From Armillaria gallica (Eukaryota; Basidiomycota; Agaricomycetes; Agaricales; Physalacriaceae), in contig JBANDB010000019.1 in the NCBI GenBank assembly GCA_037576215.1, positions 1,495,501 to 1,559,500 of the forward strand: DNA of 64,000 nt, read 5' to 3'. The position numbers and the translations under genes were made by a program. Under the pieces are notes generated by a model. It had not been told where the DNA came from, did no database searches, and saw only the letters and a program-made list of their open reading frames with translations. This document shows, in pieces, positions 11,001 to 24,747 of the stretch; position 1 is the stretch's first letter, and each line of letters begins with the position of its first letter.

Positions 11001-13791
11001 CCTAGCATGAGATAACAATGCAGATAAGGGCCAAGAATACGTTCTCAGCGGGCTCATGGAGACAAATAGTAAATCCCTCTTTCCCACCTGGACGGATTGT
11101 CCCTCATTGACGCTCAGATTCTACCGCAGGGCTACATGGACTGTTCAAAGATGTGTAGATGTACAACTCTCGGCTACTCAATCAATCTCCGCATATTTCA
11201 TATCACTGCGGCAATTGATTGCGGTCCAACGGGCCCTTCACTTCGTTCTCACCAAGCAAATCCAACCATCACAAGCGAAGCACTCCGAGAATTCAGAAAT
11301 TTGAGAGCATCTGATATACTTCCCTATACATAAGATTCTAGATAAATGACAGGACGCACTGGTACTGGTAGCCATACTAAAGGTTCAGGAAGACTTTCAA
11401 TTGTCCCTGGAATGTAAGATAACGGATCAGGATCCAGTGTTCCATAATCGAATTCTGAAAGCAAAGATTCAGGAATTCCCTGAACTAATTACGAAAGCCT
11501 ATCTTCAAGGTAAGGTTTCGGCAGATGGTAAACTTAAAGTTTGTGGGGGTCCGGAACACATGCCTAGACCTTTGTTTCCCGTGCCGACATTAAATACACC
11601 AAAATTAGGATTGCGGACCACGTTCCGGGACAGCACGCCCGAAATTAAGACCGAAACCTTAGTTTCGGCTCACCCTAACACAGATACCGAAATGGAATAT
11701 CCTGGACTAGCTTTCGGTAGCACTCACATTTTTGGTACTAGCATCGCCGAAAGATGCACCTAAACAGATGCTTTCGGCGTCGGTTCAGGGTTGCTGGGAA
11801 CAATTAGTCTCGACTCGAGTACAGGAAGTTCGTGACCCATTCCTGGTTTCTTTGATTTGGGATCAATTTCACAGCATCCTGGAAGATTTGGTATCGGACG
11901 GAATTCTAGCAAGTCTTATTCACGATCCGGAAACTTAGGTATAGGTATCATAGTCGGGACGCCCTAAATTTCAGGATTTCCGGTGTGAAGTCTAACACTC
12001 TGAGAAACGGGAGCTTCCATATTCCGTCCGATCAGATGAACACTGGCAGCAGATCTTTCGATTCAACATAACATTGTAGAGACTTCACTTCAAGAACGTT
12101 GACAAGAACGGTTAGTTGAGCTCCTTTGCTGATCTCCTTGGCTATCCTGATGCCATGTGTTCCAGAATGCTGAATCGCCTACTCAACACTTTCCCTCATA
12201 TTTGGTGACCACGCATGGTAACCATGGTTACCCTCAACTTTTCTGGCACCTACGCCTCTCATCCTTCGCTGTAAAGCCACAGCCCACGCAGAAAACAAAC
12301 CAACGAGCGGCTGTATCAACTAGATATGTCCAAGATGCGAACGTTCCAAAATCGTCAATGCCGTTCCCATATGGGTATCGGGTGAATGTCTTTGTAAGAC
12401 TGCGGTCTCGCAATCGCTAGGTTCGATGTTTGCCTGTTCTTTCGTGTCAGTGATGTCCTTCGAGGTGGGCATCAAGGTTTCAGAATATGAGCCGTAAAAG
12501 TGGGCGATCACCACTGATGAGTCGATGGGCGGTTCAGACGGATCAGCCGATATCAATCTATTAGTAAAACTGGAAGGAAATTTTGAGGAGAAGAGTAACA
12601 AGACGCACCTGTATTGAAAGCATCGACTGCACATCATTTCGCCTTGACTGTTCTCTGTGCATTCGGAATACCTGACTATATGCACTTAATTATGCGGGCC
12701 AAAACAGAATACAGATGGGGGATACACGTATTATCATGTCCATCGCAAGAAAAAATCAAGGTAAGGGTGCGAACAATCCAGCATCTTCACCTTCATCCAG
12801 TTCCCGAAATAATTATTGGCGGCACTGTCCTGATAGAGTTAGACTTTCCGGAACAATGGAGCCGCAGAGCACTTACTCCATCTTTAGGATGTATATTTGG
12901 AGTTCTGATGTCGTCTGCCACGACTGTATGCATCCCTCTGAGGACAGTGGGTATCCGCGAAAATCGCCGCCCTGTATGTCATGTATGCATTTTCACACAG
13001 ATCGAACACACCTAAAACCCCACGTACGATGTCTTGCTATCCATGTCCCCTTAGCTCACTACCGAGCCAGGCGTTGGTACTAGAATGGCGAGGAGAAAAG
13101 TGGACAGTGGGATTGATGATGATGGTAAGAGGAAGAGCCTGTCCTGAATTTCAGATCGGAAGCCCCAAAGTTCGAATCCCGGCTCATCGTAGAAATTTTT
13201 GATTGTGAACCAATGCTTGCTAGGGAAATATTTTTCAATGTGTTTAATTGCGAGACGGGAGCTAGAGGTACATGTCAGTTTCTCTTTCAATTCTTTCACA
13301 TGTTAATTGACGGTCGATGCCTCGCAGTTCTGCTGTTCCATCGTATTGACCCAAAATTGTCTGACAGTGTACAGGTCGGCTGTGAGAATTGAGGCTCAAT
13401 CAACACTAGGCTATCCGGAAAGCAGGATAACAGCATCAGAACTCGACACTGTTTCAAGGGTTACGTGTATGGCCCATGTATCAAAAACTCCGATATAGCA
13501 AGCCGCAAGTCACCATACCAACGCAGATGGCAAGAATATACAGATATATTGAAGACAACCCGATTGATGCCCTAATCGTATTGAATCGTTCGGCTATTGT
13601 TTTTGTGTATGGGCTACATGCTGAGATGTCTTTGTATTGGTGCTAAAGCTAGATGATCGGCACCTGGGGGTGGAACAGTTTCCGTTTTCATTTTTGTCCT
13701 TGATAAGCGCCCAACCTATACATAAAAGTACGGCCTTCGTAACCAAGCACTCGTTTCTACTTCACCGCCAACATGGGCGGACTGTGCAATC
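11001..13791. other. Non-coding, with a CCGAAA-rich hairpin segment
   Basis: No recognisable gene. The plus frame 11401-11763 (120 codons) and the overlapping frames at 12614-13083 and 13051-13299 have no identifiable domain. The 11338-11990 part is enriched in CCGAAA/TTTCGG. A lone B-box-like sequence, AGTTCGAATCCCGGCTC, lies near 13174. Confidence 0.4.
11651..11779. repeat. Two perfect CCGAAA hairpins
   Basis: CCGAAAC at 11651-11657 pairs with GTTTCGG at 11662-11668, with a four-base loop. CGCCGAAAG at 11745-11753 pairs with CTTTCGGCG at 11771-11779. The second can refold through a competing stem, GCATC/GATGC. They sit in a segment with several more CCGAAA/TTTCGG copies and may be the core of a small transposon. 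Confidence 0.5.
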
Positions 13792-16700
13792 ATGGAAGAG
13801 CAAGAACAAGAGACAGTGAAATTTCTCCCCTTCCTCAGATCACAGAAAGAGTCACCCAAGCAAAGGTCGGTCAATTCTTACGTTCCTTCTTCGTGTTCAT
13901 ATTTCTGGTTGTTTCCGTTTACTAGGAGGGCTGCACCAGCTTGGGCACGAGTCCGTAGCGGTTCACCGCTTATGACGGTCGGACTCCTAGTTGTCGCTGC
14001 AGTCACCGCTCTGCTGCATCACATCTATCTATCTTTTTTACATGGTCGGGACGTCCAACAGCAATTACAGCAGTTTTGGATCAAGAATTCTTCGAACGCA
14101 ATGAGTACATCTATTCAATGGCTCTGTGCCACATCACTTTCACTGTCGCTTACACAGCTTGTGAGAACCTTATCTTCGAGTTCGGAATATCAGATTTACA
14201 GGCCATATATACCTTCTAATACATAATAATCCTATAATCACAGGGAGCGTGTATTGTAATATTTGCTGTAATTACAGGTCAAGGTAATTTATTAGAATCA
14301 CTATGATTCGTATGGGGAGCTCACTGCTGGGCCGTTGTGTGCTCGCTGCACACCCATTTTGAGGTCAAGCGTGCTGCTTTCCTTTTCTGCTTGCAGCTTC
14401 TTTTTGTTCGGTTCCTGTAATTCCCGCGGATTTTTGGTTCGTTACGATATTCATCGTTCCTGGGAGGTTTATTTTTATTCATTTCTGATCAGGATCTTTC
14501 AGAACCGTGGTTCGTCGCGGCACAGTCCCGGCAGCATATGTTTTGGGGTGTGACAATGTGACATATTCATATTCACGTCCTCCTCCTTCCGCCGCGGTTT
14601 GCTTCCTCCTCCTGCCCCTGCCCTGAAACCTTGGATACTTTCAAGATGTCATTTAAATCATTATAGATCACGTGTTCCATTATTTAGGCATAATTTGACC
14701 CCGGATGCTCCCCACTCAGCGCTCATGGATGTCACGGTTATGCCATATCATGTATCGGGATATAGAGCTGTGATACTGGGCAATTGATTGGTTGTGCCAT
14801 GATACTCTCTCTTTATCTATCAACTGACATTCTATTTTAGAGCTGAAGTGCTCACAGGCTGGCACCGGACCCTTCGCTGCTTTATCAATTGGACACTCAT
14901 CTGCTCGCCTGCTGCTCACCATGCACACTCACCCCATTGAGACCGTTATTTTATTCTGCTTCTATTTCCGTCTTCTGTGCCATTCCATTGTCATTTTGGA
15001 ATATGCACGTAGCAAGTCAGAACAACCGTCCATGACAGTCCAACTTATTCATTTTCTTTTCCTCGTCTTTTAAGAATGCGTACAGAGAATATGAGCATTA
15101 ATTTGTATATACGCTGAATATCAGAATCTATCTGCACAAATTCCCTCTAACAACGACTGTTTCTGACATACACGGCACAATGGGATGCAGTATGAAGACG
15201 CATCTCTGCAATCTCCAAAAGTGACGATTCCTCCCATGCTGCAACATCTGTGAAGGTCTTACGGTGTAGATTTCATTATATGGCACCTCAGTCATATGAT
15301 CCCGCATGATTTTGGTCCAGCGAAGTATACAGAGATGTGAAAATGTAGCCTCACGTTAACACATAAGTTCAGTGATCATCAGTTTTAGATTTCGTTGTCG
15401 GACCGAAACTCTAAGCTCACCATTTTGGGGTAAAATTCAACACGGAGCTGCACAGAGTATGCCAAGATATATCCCGATGGTCTATAAATTCTCCAAGTGC
15501 GTAGAACACCTAGTGGAAGATACTTGGTCTATCCGTTCTGAAGTACTTTAGCCTGAAAAGGAAGCCCAGCATTTCCCGAACATTGATCAAGGCTGTTCAT
15601 TGTCATCCTGAACACTGTCGACGACTACCAACGGCCAATTGAACCTCTTTAAAATCCTGCGATTTCTTCGCCAGTCTTTCCTTTCATATTTTTTGACCTC
15701 TCTAAGTATAACATTCGTCCTGTCCGTTCTATCATCATTACAATGTTGCAATTGCCAGCTCATTTTTTAGCCAGTACAACTTGACTGGTGAGTTAGGCGT
15801 CCTTTGCCACATTTCCAGCTTGTAAACTCATACTGGTGACCCACAGTAGCATGCCAAATACTTTCTGCTGTCATGTCTTTCCCTCATTGTGATCCGAATC
15901 CAACCATGATCACCACAGCCATTGTCTCTTGAGCCGACCTCGAACAGCTGCCTGCCTACCAACCCACATCCCCATTCTCGCCCTCACCATTGACCGAAGA
16001 CATTTCCTGCACTTATCTAGAATTGCAAGGTTAACTTTGGCAAGCGTGCCTGCCTTGACATGCCATATAACCACTGTCTATCCTCACACCGCCCATCATT
16101 GTCTGCGCATGCTCGATTTCTTCCTACACCCTCCCAACGCCCAACCTCTCCATGCACTCCTTTCCCTGGGTCGATGATGTCTGCACAATGACTCTCTCCG
16201 CTGCTTTCACACTCCTGACTTGCTGCTGGCTGTATCTCCATCATGATCTTGTGCATGCCATTTCCAAGGGTGCCAAGAACGGTGCTTACCGATGTCTCCC
16301 AAGGCCGTCTATTGTCATGCCTGTCCAGCGTCCGGTAATATTCTGTTATTTTGGGCAGGCTTACATACGACAGTGTATGAAAAAGCATGCGGAGCTGTTG
16401 TGGGTGCCGGTCTAAGAGCTGATTGATGGTTGTGGACGAGTCAGCGGAATGATCCTTGATTATGCGTAGTGTAGCTGTGTCTTTTGGGTAGATATTTTTG
16501 TTCTACATGTCATTATTGTCAAATTTTTGGGATTGAAATGTTTTATGGGTTCGAAGAAACCCACAGAAAATATACGAAAAAAACAGTGGTTGGAAAACAT
16601 GAAGACAATAATGAGACTCAGTGACATTAAAAAACATGAGATTACGCCTGAAAATCTTTCAGTCGCGTGTTTAACATGAGGATCCCGAAAGAAGCACTGA

Positions 16701-18508
16701 CCAGGGGCAATTATAATAAACAAAGAGCTGGTAAAGAATGAATTTCCTAAACAAGAGCGAATATTGATTCAGCACAGGCTTATAGATCCCCAACAGATCT
16801 GGAAGGTAAAAGCAGTAATTGGTGCATCGATGCGCCCAGCACGGCGCGCAGTCAACATCATCAACAATATGCTCACTGTGCCAGGCGACGAGCTCAGCTA
16901 TAGTCTATCGTGTAAAAATGGCCCTGGTCCAGACCCACTAAAGAGCTCACTCAAATCAGCCTACAGTAAAGGTCATATAATAGATTAATTCGAGCTACAG
17001 TTACAGCGTTGTATTACAATATGGCTGCCCTGCAATCATAGGTTTTAATTTATCATCCCCCAATTCCGGGGTGAGATTTACTACTTCCACAGACCTGGTC
17101 ACTTATCCGTCACTCGCCTTTCACAGTCATCCAACTGAACCACTTATTCGGGCTACCGAATCCTTGCCCAATTATTGGCCTCACATTCTCCAGTGGCAGT
17201 AAACCATGGAAAATCATTCCTATTATCATTATGGCCATAGCAGTGCAAGGATTTGCTCTAGTCTCCATCTTCGCCCCGAACTCTTTGATGATTGGTTCAG
17301 CATCACCACGAAATGATGTCCTAAATGTCCCTTCAACCTTCTTCGACACATCAAAAGAGGGTATGGGTTGGACATCTGGATTTGGTGGGCTTGGGGACTG
17401 CACCGTCAAAGCTTCTTCATCGTGGAAGCGAATTCTTGGACGTGCATTCCAGTCTGACGAACTCATCACATGGACACCACCTGAAGGATGTCAGGGTGGG
17501 TGTAACTATACTATCGAGTACCCCGCGCCCGCCCTACTTTGCTCTGATATCAGCGAAGATGAAATTCTTGGTAATGGGGATGTCAACCAAGCCTCGGACC
17601 CTACGCAACCTACTGTTGAACTTAGCAGTCCTTCGTGGTCTTTAACTCATTCGGTTTACAATGCCAACTATTATCTCAATCATACTGGAGCTGCCATTGC
17701 TATAGCGTGGCGTACACAGGACACTTCCGGAGGAGAAACAACCATTGGTGGGGCCCGCTGTTCCCTATATAACACCACACAAAAAGCCGTTGTATCATTC
17801 CTTAACAACACCGCCACCATCCTCACTAGCATCATATCGTACAATGAGGCTTTCGGGAACTTTGGGAATACATCCTGCAACAAGCTTTCCGGAAATGCGG
17901 CTGACACTCCCTTGCTCGCCTACTACACGAGTTACTATGCCATCACGGACTGGCTCTTCCAACAGCTCCACGGCAGCATAGTATTTTTCCACGAGGGTGT
18001 GATGGGAGTTTCGAATATCAGCACAAGCATTCTTGCAAGTGATCTCTTTACGTTGAACGAGTACACGGAACAATTCAGTTCCAGCACGGGGGATATTAGG
18101 GGGGGACTAGAGAAGCTCCTTGTGAACTTTACAGTGGCGTTGATCGCCTCCAGCACGGATACCACAGCAGTTAATGCATCAGTATCCCAGAATCAGCTGG
18201 TGTGGGTCTACGATGCACACAGACTGTGGTCAATTTATGGTATCGCACTAGCTTGTACGGCAGTCGGTGGCGCGGTTGGCTTGGCTTGTATACTGAAGGA
18301 TGGGGATGACAAAAGTTTCTCATTTCTGGATATTCTCAGGGCGACGAGGAACCAGGAGTTGGACGATCTCTTCGAAACTGATATAGACAGGGATACCAGA
18401 AATCATTCTGTACTGCGGTACAGCGCGCCGAAGGGGTCCTCTCCGAACACGTTTCGCGTCTTTAGACTGACAAAGTCAGATACATCTAGTTGGATCAAGT
18501 TAGAATGA
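13792..18508 (+). CDS. Large glycosylated membrane protein, three exons
   Basis: Model: exons 13792-13865, 13926-14160 and 17093-18508, giving 574 residues. Intron 1 is 60 bp (GT...TAG). Intron 2 has a GTGAGA donor and a CAG acceptor but spans 2.93 kb because of an insertion. Phases agree across both joins. A first hydrophobic segment (LMTVGLLVVAAVTALLHHIY) and a second (SIQWLCATSLSLSLTQL) are followed by FTVIQLNHLFGLP, a third hydrophobic segment around IIPIIIMAIAVQGFALVSIF, then a long lumenal or extracellular part. That part has several N-glycosylation sequons (NYT, NHT, NTT, NTS, NIS, NFT) and conserved-looking cysteines (GCQGGCNYT). A last TM (IYGIALACTAVGGAVGLACI) and a short Lys/Asp-rich tail close it. 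This layout matches a multi-copy uncharacterised Agaricomycete family. The role is unknown. An out-of-frame ATG lies 19 bases upstream. Confidence 0.7.
14231..17042. mobile_element. 2.8 kb insertion in intron 2, imperfect TIRs
   Basis: The left end reads CCTATAATCACAGGG, and the right end, reverse-complemented, CCTATGATTGCAGGG. Further in, ATTGTAATA and GCTGTAA recur at matching distances, so the inverted repeat is about 47 bp with a handful of mismatches. Removing it would leave an intron of about 120 bp. I could not define a clean target duplication; the flanks are AT-rich. Internal frames (for example 15929-16177 and 16152-16415) show no transposase motif, so it appears non-autonomous or too decayed to recognise. 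Confidence 0.55.
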
Positions 18509-19512
18509 TATTTTCTCTGAATAACATGTCGCTGAACGTTCTGTGGTAGTGATAAAAATTCGGGCAGGCATTGTTTGACTGTCGCTAAGTGTCTTTCTCT
18601 TTAATCACAGAGGTCGTAACCGTGATTCGGCACGCACGCATGTTCATATGAAATCAAAGAGGACGCGAAGGTAACATAGACAGGAAATTTTTGAGGAGGG
18701 TCATTTAGTCAGTTATCGTATATCACCGCACCAATACCAATAGTAGACTCTCCAGTCAAAGAAATGAATATATCTGTATAGACATGGCTATATGCGCCTC
18801 ATTAGATCAGTCATCTCAGGCCACAGATACACGTACGGTTGCGGTAGCTCCCACCAAGCTCGCACATATGGACAGAAGGATGCGCCCTACCGTCTCTTTC
18901 AAGTCCATGGTTAATGTGGACAGTAAAACAAAGATCTGCGCTCGTAAGGAGCCGTAGTAAAATCTGTTCTCCACGTTCACAAAAGCTAACTATACATGCT
19001 ATTAGATGAGTCCTGGAGTGCAGAAGAGAGTTACGCACAGTCCCATCGTCCGCAGAGCACTACTGACGTGGCAATGCGACCTCGATCATTGTCGTCTATG
19101 TCGGGAGATCCCTTTGATCGAATATTGTTGTAGAATCGCGTGGGCATCAGTTCCGTTGAAATTGCTTGAACACCATGTAATTCACTTCAGTTGCTGCATA
19201 TTTCTTCTGTATCCTGATGTCTATTGTCAGGTATTCGATCACCAGTACACGCCTCGTGAAAGGTGCCGGGTGCTACTTATTATCAACTACAGATCTCTCC
19301 ATAAACCCCATGTTCAGAACGCTCGTGTACGCGCCACGCAAGTACGACTCTTCTTAAAACTAGGTTAAATGCCTTTCATCGAACTGTCTACCTCTCCACC
19401 GTCAGTGAGGTACACTTCTCAATGGAAACAACATACCTTCCACGTGTTCCTGTTATCACTCTCAGGGGTGAATTGTGGCCTGGCATCTACGTCCGTTTTT
19501 TCTCCTAGAACG
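18509..19512. other. Intergenic, nothing recognised
   Basis: The 3' flank of the membrane-protein gene, running to the end of the dehydrogenase pseudogene on the other strand. Short open frames on both strands have no recognisable content. Confidence 0.4.
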
Positions 19513-20320
19513 CTAATCAATATACGCTTTCGCCACGTCCAAGAAGTTCGGATCACTTTTACCCAAAATATCCGACATCTCTCCCTAAACCCAAGACATC
19601 AATAATTCACTCCATCATCTCACAGGGAAATCACTTACCCATACTTTAACCTGTACAATCTTCACATCCTCGCTGATCACAAAATGACTCCCCTCTACGA
19701 CTCAGACACCTGTATGTACTTTCTGCGAAGCTTTTTCTCATCATTCAGTGTCCAAACGACACCGTAAACGAGCTGTCGGCTACCTTCTTCAGGCGTGAGA
19801 CAAAGCTCTTCCGCTTCGTCGGCCGGGATATCAGTTCGGAGGCTCGCTAAAACCAATCCTGGGTTTACGGTGATCACGGTAATCGCAGGCGAATCCAGGA
19901 CATGGAGTTGTAGGGATTGAGCAAAGATAACATTCAGTACTACAAAAACGAAAGGGTTAGCCGTCATCGAAATCAACCAAGGTGTCACGAACGTTGACGA
20001 CTGAGGACTTGCGAACTGTCCGTGCAGCTTTGGGGATGATACGTAGACGACGAGTAAACCGGGACGGAGGTTGTTTGCATGCAGGCTAAGAAAACAGTTA
20101 GTCTTCGCCGGCCGATAGAAAATTTCACGTACATTTTCTACCCCTCCAGTTGCTTGTATTCTCGAGTCGCCATGCTAGCATTCTCTACGAGGATATCCAA
20201 TCGTTCTAGTCCACGTTCAGCCCGGTCAGCAAAGGCGAAGATACTGCTGAAATCGGTGAGGTCAATGATAACCATACTCTGACCGATGCAGAAATATTCG
20301 ACTTGACACGTTCGTGTGGC
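19513..20320 (-). pseudogene. Short-chain dehydrogenase/reductase (SDR) remnant
   Basis: Reading on the minus strand, IIDLTDFSSIFAFADRAERG followed by LERLDILVENA matches the central Rossmann part of fungal SDRs. The frame meets an intron-like GT...TTCTTAG, then HANNL. After a gap comes SPAITVITVNPGLV (the NPG turn), then EEGSRQLVYG. A frame change near 19700 leads to HFVISEDVKIVQVKVW with a GTAAGT donor. A last exon (19584 to 19513) reads MSDILGKSDPNFLDVAKAYI. The order matches the C-terminal two-thirds of basidiomycete SDRs. The N-terminal TGxxxGxG cofactor loop was not found upstream, and the YxxxK active-site region is lost (PFVFVVLN in its place). It is a dead gene. Confidence 0.7.
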
Positions 20321-23300
20321 TCGTGTATGATTGACACAGCGAGTCCGTACGAATCGGTATGATAAAGGCCAATGACTAGATCCTGTGAGGTTCCTGGAAT
20401 GAGTATTCCCTATGTCGGCAAGGAGCATAAATCAGTCAGAGTCGGGCCGTTGAATAAGCCTTGAGATCTCCAGAGGCGGTGGTATCACTACGAACAGTTA
20501 TCAAGCAGATATTAATTACAGTCTCATAAACGACATCACAGCACATACAAGTACACTTGGTAAGCAGGTGTCTCCTTCTGGGACTGGATGGCGGATGTCC
20601 TCAGTAGTCGTGAGCGGCACCGTTGCAAAGGCAGGGCACAAACTGTTGAAGGCTAAGTAGGACAGGGGCCGCGAAGGCGGTGAAATACACAAGACGCGCA
20701 GGTATAAAACCGACAGCACCACCTGGAATACGATTAGAGAATACAGTCAAAAATAGGGGGAAAGAGCGTACGGACCATAACGTAGGCGAGTCACCCTTCT
20801 ACCTGCAACACTGAACGAAATAATCCTAGAGTCCAACTGCGTGCATGCGACCGCGAGCTGAAGCCTAACCCGACATGACACAAAACGATAACTGATGGAG
20901 TCAGAGATCGCATCTTCGTAGCTGTCTATTAAATGGCATCCTCTGGCAGTGTCGACATCTTGCTATATGCGCATAAAGCCGGGCGTGCGACTGGTTCTCG
21001 TTGGCCATGTCCGATATCGAGGCACCATCACACTGTAAATCTGCTTTGAGAGCTCGCCGACGTTTCCCAGAAGTCAGTTAAGCTGGATTCGGAATGAGAC
21101 CTGCAGAACGTTTTGCTCAGTATTTCAGGATAGCTCGGTGCTTAGACTGGCGCACCCGTCCAATGAGTTCCGTACCGTTAGTCGTCCTTTCTCGATAATC
21201 CAGCGTTGCGCAAAACAACGAGCAACGAGTAATCCACCAGCGAGCCGGGAGATATGGAGCGGTGCGCGCTGCAGTGCGATGATGGCGGTAGGAGGCGGAG
21301 CGCGTCGGACTTTGAAAGGTAACGGCAGACAACGGCCCGGGCCGAGATTCCTATATTTCGGGTCCATATTCTCCTTTTCTCCTGCTCATGCAATCACCTA
21401 CGTTTGGATTCAATGCACCTGCCACGCCGCCGACGCTCTATCCATACCAGTCACTGAGACATTTCAATATAAGACTGCCATTGAAGTAGAGTATTGCATC
21501 CAAATAGCATCGGTACGCCACGATTGACTAGGTTGGTTGTAGTCCTGAATATGAAAGATCCCAGTCCAAATTATCGTCATCTGGTCTGACTATTGACTGT
21601 ACGGAAAGAGATACAAAAGACGGCTTCTCTCTGCAGTAAATGTGACTGTCAGGTCCAACTTGGCTTGAAGATGACCTCCGCTCTTTGGAGACATTGGGAA
21701 TCCTAAGAGAGCAGATATTTTGCGCCATCAAGGTATCTCAATGCTGCTTTGCCTTCGCCAATTTATTCAGTCTCACTCATGTGGAAACTCTCAGGTCACC
21801 GTAATCTACCCTGGCCCCGCCGATCCTGATGCCGCGATATAGCATCGACTCCGATCACGACTGTCGACGAAGCCGAAGAGAAGTAGAGCCTTAGTAGTGC
21901 TCGTTAATATATGGTACGTGTCCCTATTCTTGTGTCCATATATTGCATAACGAGAAAAAGTTCAGGTCTGCGACTCACATGCATGGGATACGGCACCACG
22001 AGGAAACTGCAAAGCTAGGCCCCAAATTTCCACAGTTCTAACTAGTACTCATTTATTCTGTCACATTAGGCCAATACTGATCCTTTTGTTAGCTCTTTCT
22101 GCTCAATTCTGATCTATACGACCTCGAGCAAATCCCTTATCTCGACTACCCATAAATTAGACCACCAAGGACAGAACAACAGCTTCTGAACACTTGCCAC
22201 CGCATCGTCTTTCATCTCACACCTTCATCCGAGATGCATTCATTCCGATAATTTGGGAGCGAAGGAAAACGTTCCTGGAGGACTAACAACAACATCGGTA
22301 TGTGACTTCTTCTTAGATCACCTACTCATTATTCATCGATAGATGCTCTGGTTATATCACAGCTGTACATGATTCTGTGGTACGAAGTATTCTAGCAGCT
22401 TCGTCACAGAGAACTCTGTTGTAGTTCGAGCACGGGAGGGAACGAAAATAGCAACTCGTTTAGACCTAGTATCTCGACATGGTGGTAAACGGTAAAGAAA
22501 GAAAAGCTACGGGTACGGTCCCCGATTCTTTCGGATAGTAAATAACGGGTTCGGAGCCGGTTGATTCCGACGGCTCGTACAGCCACCAGTAACTCCAATA
22601 AACTCTTGGATACGCTGTGATACTAGTATGAAAGTACGAACTGTTAATGGCGTTACAGTAATACCGAAATCACAAGACAACGTCACCTACCAGTTTGAAA
22701 ATTGACGGTTACCAATTTGAAAGCACGTTGTTCTAACTTCGCTTCAGCGATATTTTGCAAGAACGTTCAATGCTCTCCCTCTTCCATTCGCCAACCTAAC
22801 TTCTTTTTAGACAGACTCCTTTTTTATGTTTTAAATCATTGCTTTTTATCCAGCGGCTAAATTTGGGTCTCCTTCTATTTAATAGTGCCTCCCACGAAAT
22901 CAAAGCGTAGAGATAAGCCTACCAGCACCAAGATTGTCGTCTGTCGTTGCATTCCCAATGTCGAGATTTTTCCGATTTCCTCGCTGTACCTATGGGAATA
23001 CATTCACTCCTTTGGTCGTCTTTCTATCACCACGAGGAGATGATTTCGCGGTATTTCATATGGCCTATTCATCACATGAAAAGATGAGCGCTTATCGACT
23101 GCTCGTCGGTATATGAGTCTTCCAGATTTAAGACAAGGATCAAGATGAAGACCATCCTAGCAACAGGTTATAAGTACATGGATCATCACGAGCTAATGGG
23201 ACAGGGAAAAGTATTAAACGCCGTAGTACCAGACATTCAAAGCCTTGCTTGAGAACGCATCACGCGACCAATATAAACGTCTACACAGTGCAAAGTTGCT

Positions 23301-24747
23301 GTGCAGTCTAATAACGAAGTGACTATCGTGACCCGAGGTCAATACAATCATAGATCCCGCAGAGAAAGCTACAGCAGGTAAACATTCGCTGGGCTAGTAC
23401 TGCCCCCAGGGCGCCCAAGATCGGTGCCGCAGAGAAATTAATAGGGCCCATCACGGTTCATAGTCAAGTATCGGATTTTCCCGGAAACTTCCCGATCAAG
23501 CCGAATCCAAACTTAACACTTCTGCAATCGCTCACGATGGCTATCAGCCTGGAATGTTATGAGCTGTGCTATTTATCTTGACGTCCCTGATATCATTTTA
23601 TCTACGCGAGTTAGGCTCGTTGTAGTGATAACGCCTCCAATCAGCCGTGCTGGCGGAGATTCGCGGAACAGTCAGTATCGCACTCCCATTGTCGGATGAT
23701 ATGCCAGGAGATACGGCTGTTTATGGTCCACTGCCGCATTTCTTCGGTCCAGGAATTCGTTCATTGTCACTGATGATGAGATATTGATGTTCTAGAGTGT
23801 ATTGGCACCAAAGCCTTGTCTATCACCAGTCGATCAGACCACTTTTCCTGCAAGATCAGCAGCGTTCGCCCATCAATCCCATCTAAAGTCCAGCAGCTCC
23901 CTGGACTGGACATCACTCTTCGGGGTTTGCTGAGACTTGGTTCGAGTGGTGTAGTACCGGTATTGCCGAGATCGTTCAAAGGTCACCTGCGACGACGAAG
24001 TCAGCAAGAGGAGAAAAGCGATTTGCATACCCTGGTGTAAAGTGCACCTCTCGTTAGCCAGGTATCGGTTCCATAGGAGCGCATGCCCTTGGCATTGGTA
24101 TACGCCCACCGTAACCATTAGCCATAACGTTTGTATTCTTAATGGTGGTATCCGAAAGCCACATCGAGGCGAGAGGTACAGCGTCCGATAGTCAAACCGC
24201 AAGTGAGTCTAACACTGCCGTCCCATGTCTGCGAAGAGATGATATTGGTACAATGCATAGCGAGCTGTGTTAGGATCGTCAATTCATACATCATTGGCAT
24301 TGGAACTGGTGCACATACCTGTCAATACAAAGAAGCCGAACGACCGGACCTGAGGAATGAGTCTATCTGAAGGAGGGTACAGATACGTCGCTCTCTTCAC
24401 ATCTTCGTTATCCGGTGGTAGCAAAGGAAAATCACCGTTCCCATGCTAACATGGCGCCGATCTGATTGATCAACTTTCTGCAGATTAGGCCCCAGGATAA
24501 TCATCAACAAAAGGGAGGGAACGAAGGAAAAGGAAACGCTAAGAAAACCTGTCAGACAAAAGAGAGAAGAGACAACGGGTCACTAGGCCTTAGAAGATGG
24601 GGAGGGAACGTCAGTCAGTCCTGGGAGGCTATCTCATGACGTGGAAGGTGGCTTGATCTTGGACTGCTGAGCGATAGAGGAATATCAGGGCCTCAAGTTC
24701 GTATGCAGCGCAAAAGGATTATGGGGGAACAGCAATTTTATTCGGCC
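20321..24747. other. 4.4 kb without a recognisable gene
   Basis: Frames up to 129 codons occur (21138-21527 plus, 23873-24202 minus), but none shows a domain or plausible intron joins. A truncated SINE-like block lies at 22423-22472. The expected N-terminal exons of the SDR were looked for here and not found. Confidence 0.4.
22423..22472 (+). repeat. 50-bp block shared with SINE-like repeat at 62.3 kb
   Basis: The block AGTTCGAGCACGGGAGGGAA, continuing to GACCTAGTAT, is repeated at 62324-62373 with a single difference. Similarity stops abruptly after GACCTAGTAT, so this is a truncated copy. Confidence 0.7.

Noticed and set aside
13080..13195. Possible tRNA gene with B box AGTTCGAATCCCGGCTC
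   Set aside because: The T-stem does not pair (CAAAG against CCCGG), no convincing D-arm or A box is found upstream, and the acceptor stem pairs only partly.
13773..13865. Upstream ATG (13773) as start of the membrane protein
   Set aside because: It is out of frame with the membrane segments and meets a stop right after the first intron; 13792 is in frame.
16017..16415. Overlapping frames on both strands in the intron insertion as genes
   Set aside because: No domain, no splice logic, and neither frame resembles a transposase.
21125..21527. Overlapping 71-129 codon frames as the missing N-terminus of the SDR
   Set aside because: No TGxxxGxG cofactor motif and no joinable phase.
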